From: Methylobacterium soli
GTDB lineage: Bacteria > Pseudomonadota > Alphaproteobacteria > Rhizobiales > Beijerinckiaceae
DNA length: 64,000 nucleotides
Assembly: GCF_008806385.1 (NCBI RefSeq)
Contig: NZ_VZZK01000019.1
Coordinates: 45,618 to 109,617 of the forward strand
Direction of reading: 5' to 3'
Shown: in pieces, positions 22,976 to 33,617 of the stretch
How the letters are laid out: each line of letters begins with the position of its first letter
Position numbering within the stretch: position 1 is the first letter of the stretch
Program-made: the position numbers and the translations under genes
The notes under the pieces: generated by a model
Told to the model about the DNA's origin: nothing
What the model saw: the letters and a program-made list of their open reading frames with translations, nothing else
The model's database searches: none

Positions 22976-23170
22976 TTACTCTGCGCCGCCGCGTCCCGTG
23001 CCGGTCGATTGGCCACCCTTGCGGCCGGCGGACGAGGCCAGTTCGCGGTCCTGCGAGAACGACCGCTTCTCGGCCGGAACGCTGCGTCCGCCCTTGCTGG
23101 CGATTTCGCGCTGGCGTTCGAGATCCATGGACGCGAAACCTCGCTTCGAGGTTGAATTTCCAGATGCCAT
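22976..23170 (-). CDS. KGG-repeat general stress protein
   Basis: 64 residues with two KGG motifs: GFASMDLERQREIASKGG (about residues 11-28) and a degenerate copy RSFSQDRELASSAGRKGG (about 36-53), i.e. the stress-induced bacterial acidophilic repeat family that includes GsiB-like and ConA-like proteins. These small hydrophilic proteins are typical targets of general stress sigma factors; the molecular role is unclear. TGAGGAGG lies 7 nt before the ATG. A near-consensus EcfG promoter is upstream. Confidence 0.88.
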   Translation of the reverse strand: MASGNSTSKRGFASMDLERQREIASKGGRSVPAEKRSFSQDRELASSAGRKGGQSTGTGRGGAE

Positions 23171-23205
23171 CAGCGCCTCCTCAGGCTTTGTCTCACACCC
23201 GGAAC

Positions 23206-23231
23206 AACCTTCACCAATAACCGAAGGTTCC
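23206..23231 (-). promoter_or_regulatory. Near-consensus EcfG promoter of the KGG gene
   Basis: On the minus strand GGAAC (23231-23227), 17 nt, GGTT (23209-23206); one base off the CGTT consensus. The leader would be about 30 nt. On the plus strand GGAAC also occurs at 23201-23205, making an imperfect inverted repeat, but no CGTT is at the right distance. Confidence 0.5.
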
Positions 23232-23341
23232 TCTGCTCAGCCTGCGTCACGAAATCGGCAACCTCGCGGGCGACGATGCGTTGTGCGGGCAGTTGAACGA
23301 TCCCGATCGTGCGATCGCGGACCGAAGCGAGGGACCGGACC

Positions 23342-23554
23342 ATGACGAATCGCGAGATGGCCAGGGGTGCGGCGGCAGGGGCCGCTCGGGCGCCGCAGCC
23401 GAACACGCAGCCCTTGCCGCCGATGCCGGCACCCGAAGACAGCGCCACGCCGACGACCGACGTGGAGCCGATCGACTCGCCCCAACCCAATGCGAGCGTC
23501 AAGCGCGATCCGCCGGCCCCCGGCCGCCCGGGCCTCGCGACGGAGCGGGATTAG
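23342..23554 (+). CDS. Small Pro-rich hypothetical protein
   Basis: 70 residues from ATG 23342; not recognised. The sequence is hydrophilic and rich in Pro, Ala and Asp/Glu (for example QPLPPMPAPEDSATPTTD) and probably disordered. GCGAGGGA lies 9-16 nt upstream of the ATG. It overlaps the stop of the convergent Sco1-like gene by 4 nt. Position next to the stress cluster is suggestive, but no promoter is clear. Confidence 0.45.
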   Translation: MTNREMARGAAAGAARAPQPNTQPLPPMPAPEDSATPTTDVEPIDSPQPNASVKRDPPAPGRPGLATERD

Positions 23555-24360
23555 GGCGCGAGGCGCGGCCTGCGGCTGAGATAGAGGATCAGGAGAGCCA
23601 GCGCGATCACGGTCGCGCCCGCCGCGACGCTCAGGATGCGCTGGATTAGCGGCGTGTAGATGCCGCGGGCGGCGTCGAACCCGTAGCACAGGAGGGCGAG
23701 GCGGTCGCCGAGGCCACCGACGCGCCCCTCGCTCGCCTCCACCATTGCGAGGCGCAGGTCGCGCCCGTTAAGGGCCAGCGGCGAGAGGATGCGGGCCACC
23801 CGCCCCTCTGGGGTGAGGAGCAGGGCCGCGGCCGGATGCGCGATGCTGTCCGTCCCAGGGTCGCGGACGAAGCCGTATCCGAGGGCCCCGGTGAGCCTGC
23901 GCACCGCCGCCTCGTCGCCCACGAGGGCGCTCACCCGGCCCGCGATGGCGGGAAGGTTGAGATCCTGGTCGAGCATGTGCCGGGCCGCCGCCGCGTCGTC
24001 GCGCGGATCGAGGCCCACCAGGACGAGGCTGTAATCGCGCCCGGCCGCCAGCCCGGTGGCGGCGAGCGCATCGCCGGACATCGACAGCATCGGGTCGCAG
24101 ACATTGCCGCAGGTGTAATCGACGGGCAGCAACAGGGTCGGGCGCCCGCCGATCGCCTCGACGAGGCGCAGGCTTCGTCCCCGGGTCGCGTCCAGGAAGA
24201 CGAGATCGAGGGGGACGCGCGCCTGCGGGCCCGGCGCGACGGCGACGCGGGCAAGCTCCGCCTGGGTCAGACGGGCCGCCGCCGGGTCGGCCCGGAGGAT
24301 GGCGAGCCCGAGGACCACGGACGCGAGGGCGGCGCGCAGGAGGAGACGTGCGTCGGGCAC
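23551..24360 (-). CDS. SCO1/SenC-type copper protein
   Basis: 269 residues from a GTG at 24360, chosen because AGGAGG lies 6 nt upstream; the ATG-based frame to 24513 would add an Arg/Pro-rich non-homologous piece. An N-terminal signal/anchor (about residues 6-29) is followed by a thioredoxin-like domain with the copper-binding TCGNVCDP (Cys84, Cys88) and a possible ligand His in DSIAHPAAA. A second transmembrane helix lies near the C-terminus (about 242-264). Sco proteins deliver copper to the CuA or CuB site of cytochrome oxidases or act as redox proteins; no oxidase gene is adjacent. Confidence 0.85.
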   Translation of the reverse strand: MPDARLLLRAALASVVLGLAILRADPAAARLTQAELARVAVAPGPQARVPLDLVFLDATRGRSLRLVEAIGGRPTLLLPVDYTCGNVCDPMLSMSGDALAATGLAAGRDYSLVLVGLDPRDDAAAARHMLDQDLNLPAIAGRVSALVGDEAAVRRLTGALGYGFVRDPGTDSIAHPAAALLLTPEGRVARILSPLALNGRDLRLAMVEASEGRVGGLGDRLALLCYGFDAARGIYTPLIQRILSVAAGATVIALALLILYLSRRPRLAP

Positions 24361-24557
24361 CGGAAACCTCCTGCGTCCTCGTCTCGGGGGCCCTGCCGGC
24401 CCACCGCACGGCTTGCCCGATCGGGCGCGGCAGGGCAGCCCGTCACAGCGACGCAGGTCCGGGAGGCTGGACAAGGCGTGCGAGACCCGCATGGTGCAGG
24501 CTCCCACCGTCACCGGCCGGCCTCGCGCCCCGGCGCGATCCGTTTCGGAGTCCAGCC

Positions 24558-25001
24558 ATGACCCTCGACACCGAGGTTACGTCCCTCAGACAGGTGCCGC
24601 TGTTCCGGGAAGTCGAGCCCTCGCGGCTCAAGCTCCTGGCCTTCACGAGCGAGCGCGTGCATTTCGAGCCCGGGCAGCGCTTCTTCGCCCGCGGCGACGT
24701 GGCGGACGCGGCCTACCTGATCCTCGAGGGCAGCGCGGCGGTCTCGATCGAGGGGCCGCAGGGGCCGTTCCGGCTGGCGCTGCTCGGGGCGAACGCGCTG
24801 GTGGGCGAGATGGGCATCCTGGCCGACCAGCCGCGCTCCGCCACCGTGACGGCCGAGACCGCCACGACCGCCCTGCGCATCGACCGCGGCGTGTTCCTGG
24901 AGCTGCTCGCCCAATTCCCCCAGATCGGCATCGCGGTCATGCGCGAACTCGCCCTGCGCCTCGAACAGACCAACCAGGCCCTGGCGCAGAGCCGCGTCTG
25001 A
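24558..25001 (+). CDS. Cyclic-nucleotide-binding domain protein
   Basis: 147 residues consisting almost entirely of one Crp-like cNMP-binding domain (about residues 12-130): LFREVEPSRLKLLAF, FEPGQRFFARGDVADAAYLI, the phosphate-binding-cassette-like GEMGILADQPRSATVTAE, then a terminal helix. No DNA-binding or kinase domain follows, so it probably senses a ligand and acts through protein contacts. The ligand is not predictable. Divergent from the Sco1-like gene, with about 200 nt between the starts. Confidence 0.88.
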   Translation: MTLDTEVTSLRQVPLFREVEPSRLKLLAFTSERVHFEPGQRFFARGDVADAAYLILEGSAAVSIEGPQGPFRLALLGANALVGEMGILADQPRSATVTAETATTALRIDRGVFLELLAQFPQIGIAVMRELALRLEQTNQALAQSRV

Positions 25002-25045
25002 TCCGCGCCGGCCGCGCCGCCGCGAGGCGCATAGGCACGGGCCGG

Positions 25046-25489
25046 TCACGTCGGCGGATAGGTGATGAATTCCATCAGCGACCCGTCCGGATCGCGGAAA
25101 TAGACGCTCACGCCCTCGCCGGCGGCGCCGTGGCGCTGGACCGGCCCGCGCTCGACCGGGACGCCGTGCAGGGCGAGGTGGGTCATCGCCGACTCGATCG
25201 TCCCGGACCAGCGGAAGCAGAGATCGCTGTTGCCGGGCATCACTGGCTTGGCGGCGACAGGCTCGCCCACCTGTCCGGGCCCGTGCACGTTCAGTTGAAC
25301 GCCGCCGAAGCGATAGACGAAGCCCCGCCGCAGCGGGATCGCCTCGGCCCCGAGCACATCGCGGTAGAAGGCGGTGGAGCGCTCCCAATCCGAGACGTGG
25401 ATGACGCAATGGTCGAGATGGATCGCGGGGCGAAGCTCGGCCTCCGGCCCCTCCACGGCATCGCTCGGCAAGGTCTGCGTATCGGCCAT
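25046..25489 (-). CDS. VOC-family (glyoxalase/dioxygenase fold) protein
   Basis: 147 residues from ATG 25489, preceded by GGGGTGA; an in-frame GTG two codons earlier is possible. Paired beta-alpha-beta-beta-beta motifs are visible. The likely metal ligands are His in HLDHCVIHVSD (first motif), His in QLNVHGPG and Glu in DGSLMEFI near the C-terminus. Members include glyoxalase I, extradiol dioxygenases and fosfomycin-resistance enzymes; the residues do not separate these. It is convergent with the upstream cNMP-binding gene. Confidence 0.88.
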   Translation of the reverse strand: MADTQTLPSDAVEGPEAELRPAIHLDHCVIHVSDWERSTAFYRDVLGAEAIPLRRGFVYRFGGVQLNVHGPGQVGEPVAAKPVMPGNSDLCFRWSGTIESAMTHLALHGVPVERGPVQRHGAAGEGVSVYFRDPDGSLMEFITYPPT

Positions 25490-25719
25490 GGTCACCCCGG
25501 ATTCGGCTCTCTCCCCAGGCCAGATAGGGCGGCGGGGAGGTTCCAGCGAGGCATGGTCCTGTGCCCTACCGTCCTGCCCGAAATGCTCTCAAATGCACGG
25601 CGCGCACGCGGCCTGATGGGCGCTTACCGCTCGGATGCGGCCCAAAAGTCACACAGAAACCAGGCCCGAGAGGGTAGTCAGGGCCTCAGATCACGACGAA
25701 CCAGCCGATGGTGAGGACC

Positions 25720-26361
25720 ATGAACATCCGCCGGATCCTGATCGCCGCGATGCTCATCGCGCCGCTCGCCGCCTGCAACCAGCGAGGCCCCGTCACGGTG
25801 GCCGCCGACGATGATTCGGCCTGGTACATCGGCACGATGCCGGACAAGCCCTACGACGTGCCCCTCGTGGACAAGTCGCGCCTCGATCCGAAGTATCGCC
25901 GCCAGGTCGTGAGCTATACCGGGCCCGAGCGGCCGGGCACCATCGTGGTGAACATCGACAAGCGCCAGCTCGCCCTGGTTCAGGAGGACGGCACCGCGGT
26001 CCAGTACGGCGTCGGCGTCGGCAAGCTCGGCTTCTCCTGGAAGGGCGAGGCCCGCGTCGGGCGCAAGGGCGTCTGGCCCGATTGGAGCCCCACCACCACC
26101 ATGGTGTCGCTCAACCCGGATCTTCCGCGCACCCGCAAGGGTGGCGTCGACAACCCCCTCGGGGCCCGCGCCCTCTATCTCTATCAGGGCAATCGCGACA
26201 TCCTGTTCCGCATCCACGGCACCAACGAGCCCTGGAGCATCGGCGAGCAGATGTCGTCCGGCTGCATCCGCATGCTCAACGAGGACATCGTCGATCTCTA
26301 CGAGCGGGTGCCGGTCGGCGCGGCGGTCCTGGTCAAGCGCAACGGCAAGTACAGGGCCTGA
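25720..26361 (+). CDS. L,D-transpeptidase (YkuD), lipoprotein form
   Basis: 213 residues from ATG 25720 (GGTGAGG 4-10 nt upstream; the in-frame ATG at 25708 has no such site). The signal peptide ends in the lipobox LAAC (Cys about 19). The YkuD domain starts at GTIVVNIDKRQLALV. The catalytic motif is HGTNEPWSIG...SSGCIRM, with the nucleophile at about Cys182. Such enzymes form 3-3 cross-links in peptidoglycan or attach outer-membrane proteins to it. It is one of two YkuD proteins in the window; the other is at 33618. Confidence 0.93.
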   Translation: MNIRRILIAAMLIAPLAACNQRGPVTVAADDDSAWYIGTMPDKPYDVPLVDKSRLDPKYRRQVVSYTGPERPGTIVVNIDKRQLALVQEDGTAVQYGVGVGKLGFSWKGEARVGRKGVWPDWSPTTTMVSLNPDLPRTRKGGVDNPLGARALYLYQGNRDILFRIHGTNEPWSIGEQMSSGCIRMLNEDIVDLYERVPVGAAVLVKRNGKYRA

Positions 26362-26428
26362 CGACAGGGCCTCGCTCCGGGGAAGCCCGGCAAAGCGCGG
26401 CCGGGGCCCGCCTCAGGGCTTGTCCACC

Positions 26429-27649
26429 TCAGGAGGCAAGCGCCAGCGCCTCCTGTCGGCCCTGGAGCGCCGTGCCCGATCCGGATGAACCGATCACGCG
26501 GTTGCGGCCCGCCGCCTTGGCCCGGTAGAGATTCGCGTCGGCCTCCAGGACGACGCGCTGAGGGTCTCCGTCGCCGCCCGGACGCGCGAGGGCGACCCCG
26601 ACGCTCAGCGTCAGGATCGGGCCAGCGAGGCTCGCCGCGTGCGGGATCGCCAAGGCCTCGACGGCCGCGCGGATCCGCTCGCCGCAATCCTGCGCGCTGG
26701 CCGCGTCCTCACCCGGGCAGACGACCATGAATTCCTCGCCGCCGTAGCGGCCGGCGACGCCCTGCGCCAGCGGGACATTGTCCCGGATGGCCTGCGCGAC
26801 GCTGCGCAGGGCCATGTCGCCTCCGCCGTGCCCGTACCGGTCGTTGAAGGCCTTGAAGCAATCCACGTCGAGGAGCAGCACGGCCCCGCCGGATTTCGGC
26901 AGCGACGCCAGCGCGCCGTCGAGGCCCCGGCGGTTCAGGAGGCCGGTCAGCGGGTCGAGCCGGACGAGGCGATCGAGTTCGGCGAGGCGCATCGTATCGA
27001 GGAGGCCGAACAGGTAAGCGTTCCGCTCGGCGCGTTCGGCCCGGCGGTTGGCCATGAGCATCAGGAGTGCGGAGAACGTCACCAGCGCGTTCGCGGAGAC
27101 GCGAAGCTCCAGGGGGATCTCGGCGCAGATCATGACCGTGGCGAGGTGCAGCACGACCACCGCCGCACTCGCCGCCGCCGTGTAGGCGAACCGGACCTGC
27201 TGGACGATGCCGAGGAACAACAGGACCTCGACCATGCTGAAATGCAGGAAGATCCGCCCGAACGAGCGGCTGAGATAGGTCAGCACCAGCAGGCTGACGG
27301 CGATCATGACGCTGATGGCGACCTGGGCGAATTCGCGCAGCCAGGGCGGCGGCATCCGGTACTCGATGCGGACCACCAGGAGGGCGACCGGTCCGACGAC
27401 GAGGAGGTGGATCAGGACGGAAGCGACGATCACGTCCGGGATGATCATCCAATCCGCCAGCATCAGGCACTCGTACAGGATCAGGGCGATGATCCCGGTC
27501 CGGTTGAGTTCGCGGCAGCGCCCCGCGCCCGTGCGCGCCTCGAAGATCGCCTCGATCCGGGGCGGAAACGTCAGGGACCGGCCGCGGCGGGCGATCAGGG
27601 CCGCAATCTCGGTTGCGGAGATGGAGTGATCCTGGGCCACGCGCGACAC
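26429..27649 (-). CDS. Membrane-bound diguanylate cyclase (GGDEF)
   Basis: 406 residues. About six transmembrane helices span residues 50-210 with no recognisable periplasmic sensor domain. A GGDEF domain follows, starting LDPLTGLLNRRGLD, with metal/substrate residues in LLDVDCFKAFNDRYGH and the active-site motif GGEEF in AGRYGGEEFMVV. The RxxD inhibitory site expected five residues before the motif is absent (the sequence there is LAQG), so product inhibition through that site is unlikely. It makes cyclic di-GMP, which PilZ-tailed glycosyltransferases such as the one at 48064 may sense; a link is inference only. Confidence 0.93.
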   Translation of the reverse strand: MSRVAQDHSISATEIAALIARRGRSLTFPPRIEAIFEARTGAGRCRELNRTGIIALILYECLMLADWMIIPDVIVASVLIHLLVVGPVALLVVRIEYRMPPPWLREFAQVAISVMIAVSLLVLTYLSRSFGRIFLHFSMVEVLLFLGIVQQVRFAYTAAASAAVVVLHLATVMICAEIPLELRVSANALVTFSALLMLMANRRAERAERNAYLFGLLDTMRLAELDRLVRLDPLTGLLNRRGLDGALASLPKSGGAVLLLDVDCFKAFNDRYGHGGGDMALRSVAQAIRDNVPLAQGVAGRYGGEEFMVVCPGEDAASAQDCGERIRAAVEALAIPHAASLAGPILTLSVGVALARPGGDGDPQRVVLEADANLYRAKAAGRNRVIGSSGSGTALQGRQEALALAS

Positions 27650-27892
27650 CTCAGGGCGGTCGAGTGGTGATTCTACGACCCAGATCCCTCGGAAAGGTTA
27701 AGTCCGAGCTGGCTCTCAACAGTCTTTTCCAGTCAAGTTGCGGATCAATACTTTCAAACCCTTGGGTTGTATTTGCTGATTCGGCCTCATCGCCTCGGGA
27801 AAAGCCGGCATGCTGCCCGCCCGGTGTCGCGCGGCGCGGTGCGGCGAGAAACGCCTTGAACCGCCCCGCATGCGCCCGCTATGGCGATGCCC

Positions 27893-28045
27893 ATGACGAT
27901 CACCATCGCCAAGCTCCAGCCCATCCTCGCCATCGCGGCCGGCGTCCTGATCCTGCTTCGGCCTCAGCTCCTGCACTACATCGTGGCCGCCTACCTGATC
28001 CTCGTCGGGCTGATCGGCCTCGGGGTGTTCCGCGCCCTCACCTGA
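27893..28045 (+). CDS. DUF3096 small membrane protein
   Basis: 50 residues from ATG 27893, beginning MTITIAKLQPILAIAAGVLI and continuing LLRPQLLHYIVAAYLILVGL to the end FRALT, the pattern of the tiny two-helix DUF3096 family. In-frame ATGs at 27881 and 27887 could add two to four residues. No clear Shine-Dalgarno. Function unknown; members are often single genes in alphaproteobacteria. Confidence 0.8.
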   Translation: MTITIAKLQPILAIAAGVLILLRPQLLHYIVAAYLILVGLIGLGVFRALT

Positions 28046-28541
28046 CGCCGCGGCCTCTCCCGGCGCATCGCCGCCCGGCGGATCCTCCGTGGCAGGAGCC
28101 GGCCCACGATCGGGATTGCGTGCCCGCACCCGGCAATCTTTTCGCACCTGCAGCAATCCGGGTGGCCAGGGCGCCTCGCAGATCCAGGCCGAAGAGAGGG
28201 GCGACGCCGCGAATCGGCCCATGCGGAGCCGGCGACTCCGCCCGGCCCGCTGCCTGCCCGGGCCCGCGATCTGACATTTGACCCTGAGGCTCACCGGCTG
28301 CGCGCGGATCCGCACGCCGGTGATTGGCCTTGCGCGGAACGGCGCTCTATCTTGAACCGCTCAGGGCCGCGCTTGCGCCGTGCCATCGCGGACGGAACCG
28401 TGGCGGTGACGGGAGGCAGGGCGCGCCGAGATCCGCGATGTGCGCAGCTGTGCCGTTCATCTTGCATTGCGGAATCAGATGGTCCAACCCGCCACGATGA
28501 GATCGGGGCTGTCACACACCTGCAAACTGGACGGAATCGAT
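28046..28541 (+). other. Intergenic stretch before ppdK
   Basis: No coding or RNA feature is supported. An EcfG-like GGAAC-N17-CGCT occurs at 28336-28361 with one mismatch and 180 nt from ppdK; I do not call it. The ppdK promoter must lie in the right part. Confidence 0.4.
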
Positions 28542-31235
<2,694 letters not shown>

Positions 31236-31457
31236 AGCACGCGCTCGCGCGGCTCCGGAAACGCTCCGGGGCCGTTCGCGGCGGCGGATCGGGGCGGCCT
31301 CAACCGTTCGTCAACCGTGTGCCAAAGTACCTGCGGGAAAATTCCCCGACGCCGTCGAACCCATGTCGGAACGGCACGTTAGCTGCTAATGGCGGACCGG
31401 CGCGCGTGGGCGCTTCCCGGTCCGTCCGGGCGCCAGTCACGTGCGGGAACGACGGCC

Positions 31458-31718
31458 ATGAACGACCCGAGCCCGACCCCCCTCTATGTTGGTGAAAGCC
31501 CCGTCTCGGTCCCGATTCCGCGGGCGTTCGAGCGGGCCTATCTCTGGCTCGTCGCCGGCCTCGGCGGCCTCGCCACGGCCGCCCTGCTGATCTTCGCGGT
31601 GGCGACCCAGAGCAACGACGATGCCGCCCGCATCGCCGCCGGCCAGGCGAGCGGCGGCCGCTATCTCGACACGCTGGTCTCGGCCCTTGCCACGAACCAG
31701 GGGCGCAAGCCCTTCTAG
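31458..31718 (+). CDS. Small single-span membrane protein
   Basis: 86 residues from ATG 31458, family not recognised. A hydrophilic N-terminus with many prolines is followed by a transmembrane helix (YLWLVAGLGGLATAALLIFAV, about residues 28-48). A polar tail ends NQGRKPF. The frame opens at 31389, but the shorter form places the helix and coding-like composition better. It stands between ppdK and the convergent DUF882 gene with no operon partner. Confidence 0.6.
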   Translation: MNDPSPTPLYVGESPVSVPIPRAFERAYLWLVAGLGGLATAALLIFAVATQSNDDAARIAAGQASGGRYLDTLVSALATNQGRKPF

Positions 31719-31745
31719 GATCGAGGCCGATCGCCGCCCCGCGTC

Positions 31746-33350
31746 TCAGCGCTGTCCGGGCACGGCCCGCACCGCCGATCCGCTGAAGCGGGAGGCGGCG
31801 AGCTCGTCGCCGGGGCTGTGGCGGGTGAAGCGCGTCGCGACCTTGCCGGCCGGCTCCGCCACCAGCACATCCGGCACCGCGTCAGGTCTGGCGCGGGCGA
31901 GAGCCACGTGGACCGGCGCCGAGCGGCTCGCGGGCGCCGCGCCGTCGGTCGCCGCGACGGCATCGAACAGGGCGCGCAGCTGCACCTTTGGGGAGGCGTC
32001 GGCCGGGATCAGCACGCTCCCCTTCGGGGCCGGCGCGGGCCTGGTCTCGCGCCCCGTCGTGGCGGCGGGCTCCGCGGCCGCAACGACGCTCGAATTGGCC
32101 ATGCCGATCCCGCCGAGGCCGGCGAGCTGGACCGGGCGCTGAGGCGGCAGCGGCATGGTGAGGGCCGCCGCGACGGCGGCGAAGTCGGCCGGGCGGCGCG
32201 GCGGCAAGGGCGCGGACACGTCCGCGAGGGCGCCGGCCGGGGCGTCCTTGCCGGTCTCCCGCGCGGGCGCCGCCTCGGCGGTGAGCAGGCTCTGGGCGTC
32301 GCGCCCGTCCCGGCGCAAGCCCGATCCGCGCAAGGCCTCGCCGGCGGCGGGCGCCGCGTAGGCGAGGGCGCGCTGCGTGCCGATGGTGTCCTCCGGGTCG
32401 GCGCTGGCGACCGCGACCACGGGCTTCGCCCTGGCGCGGGCGGCGGCCGTCGCGGCGGCCGGGGGCTCGCTCGCGCCGCCGCCGAAGAGGCCGGCGAAGA
32501 AGCTCTTGATGCTCGGGCCGTCATCCTCGTCGGCCTGGGCCACGGCCGTGTAGCCGAGCACGGTGCCGCCGCGGGCCAGGACCTCGGCGCGGGCTTCTTC
32601 GTAGCGGGGCAGCGGCCGGTTGTCGGAGGGCAGGTGCACCGTCTTGCCGTCCGGGAAGAGGCGGGCGAGCTGGTCGTGGGTCATGCGCGGCCAGGAGCGG
32701 ACCGAGCCGACATCGAGATGGACGAAGGGCGATCCGGCATGGGGGTACCAGCCGACGCCGCCCCGCTGCATCCGCATGCCCACCGACCGGATCTGATCGA
32801 TCGAGACGTCGGGCAGATAGAAATCCATCGCCTTGCCGAGCATGTGCTGGCTGTACTCGGCCACCGCCTTCGAGCGGCGGCGCAGCATGGCGTTGGTGCC
32901 GGGGGAGCGATAGGCGGAGACGATGTGGATCGCCTCGCCGGAGCCGATCTGCCGATAGGCCTCCCACACGGTGTCGAACAGGCGGGGGTCCATCTTGGTC
33001 GGCTCGTCGACGCGCCAGTCGCGCAGGAGCCAGTTGAGCTGCTCCAGGGCTGCCCGGTCGTAGCGCCCGTCACGCTTGAACGTGATGGTGGCGCTCTCCT
33101 TGGTGTGGGTGTGGAAGATCGTGAGCGTGCGGGTGTCGCCGTTGGCAATGGCGTCCTGCGTGCCGCTGGTGCCGGCGACCAGAGCCAGGGCGATGGCCGG
33201 AAGCGCGAGGCCGAGGCGGCGGGCGGCCAGGGGCCGAAGGCGGTCGCGCAGGCGGCGGAGAATCGGCAGAGGCGCGGATACCGGACCGTGCGGGTGGGAT
33301 GTGGCCCCGATCGGCCCGTCTCGCAGCAGCCTACGCACGATGGTCCTCAC
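31746..33350 (-). CDS. DUF882 family (peptidase M15-like) murein enzyme
   Basis: 534 residues. A basic N-terminus and hydrophobic signal (about residues 45-63) precede the DUF882/YcbK-type domain (about 70-245). Zinc-peptidase landmarks are SAYRSPGTN, SQHMLGKAMDFYLPDV (His and Asp ligands) and SPFVHLDVG (His ligand). Such proteins resemble D,D/L,D-carboxypeptidases that trim peptidoglycan. The C-terminal half is Ala/Pro-rich low complexity, with repeated PLPPRRP/PLPPQRP-type motifs, probably disordered. A second murein enzyme (L,D-transpeptidase) follows upstream at 33618 in the same direction, separated by 267 nt. Confidence 0.88.
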   Translation of the reverse strand: MRTIVRRLLRDGPIGATSHPHGPVSAPLPILRRLRDRLRPLAARRLGLALPAIALALVAGTSGTQDAIANGDTRTLTIFHTHTKESATITFKRDGRYDRAALEQLNWLLRDWRVDEPTKMDPRLFDTVWEAYRQIGSGEAIHIVSAYRSPGTNAMLRRRSKAVAEYSQHMLGKAMDFYLPDVSIDQIRSVGMRMQRGGVGWYPHAGSPFVHLDVGSVRSWPRMTHDQLARLFPDGKTVHLPSDNRPLPRYEEARAEVLARGGTVLGYTAVAQADEDDGPSIKSFFAGLFGGGASEPPAAATAAARARAKPVVAVASADPEDTIGTQRALAYAAPAAGEALRGSGLRRDGRDAQSLLTAEAAPARETGKDAPAGALADVSAPLPPRRPADFAAVAAALTMPLPPQRPVQLAGLGGIGMANSSVVAAAEPAATTGRETRPAPAPKGSVLIPADASPKVQLRALFDAVAATDGAAPASRSAPVHVALARARPDAVPDVLVAEPAGKVATRFTRHSPGDELAASRFSGSAVRAVPGQR

Positions 33351-33617
33351 CCTCTGCCAGATCCCGTGCCGGGCACGGGCGTCATGGTGAACGCAAGGTT
33401 GCCGAAAACCGTAAATGCCCGGTTATCGGGTCCTCGGGCTGAACACCGCCGCGCGGAAACGGCTAAGGCTGAACCGTGGCGAAATGTTGCCCGCAAGAGC
33501 GCCGCCGCACGCGCGTGTTCGATATCGATCACGAATGCGCCAGACACCCGGGGCATGGCGTGTGGACGGATGTCCCGGCGGCCTTGTCCGGGCCGGGTGT
33601 CGCCAGTCGGGCAGGGG

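Noticed and set aside
28336..28361. GGAAC-N17-CGCT before ppdK
   Set aside because: One mismatch in the -10 and a long distance to the gene; expected by chance at this GC content.
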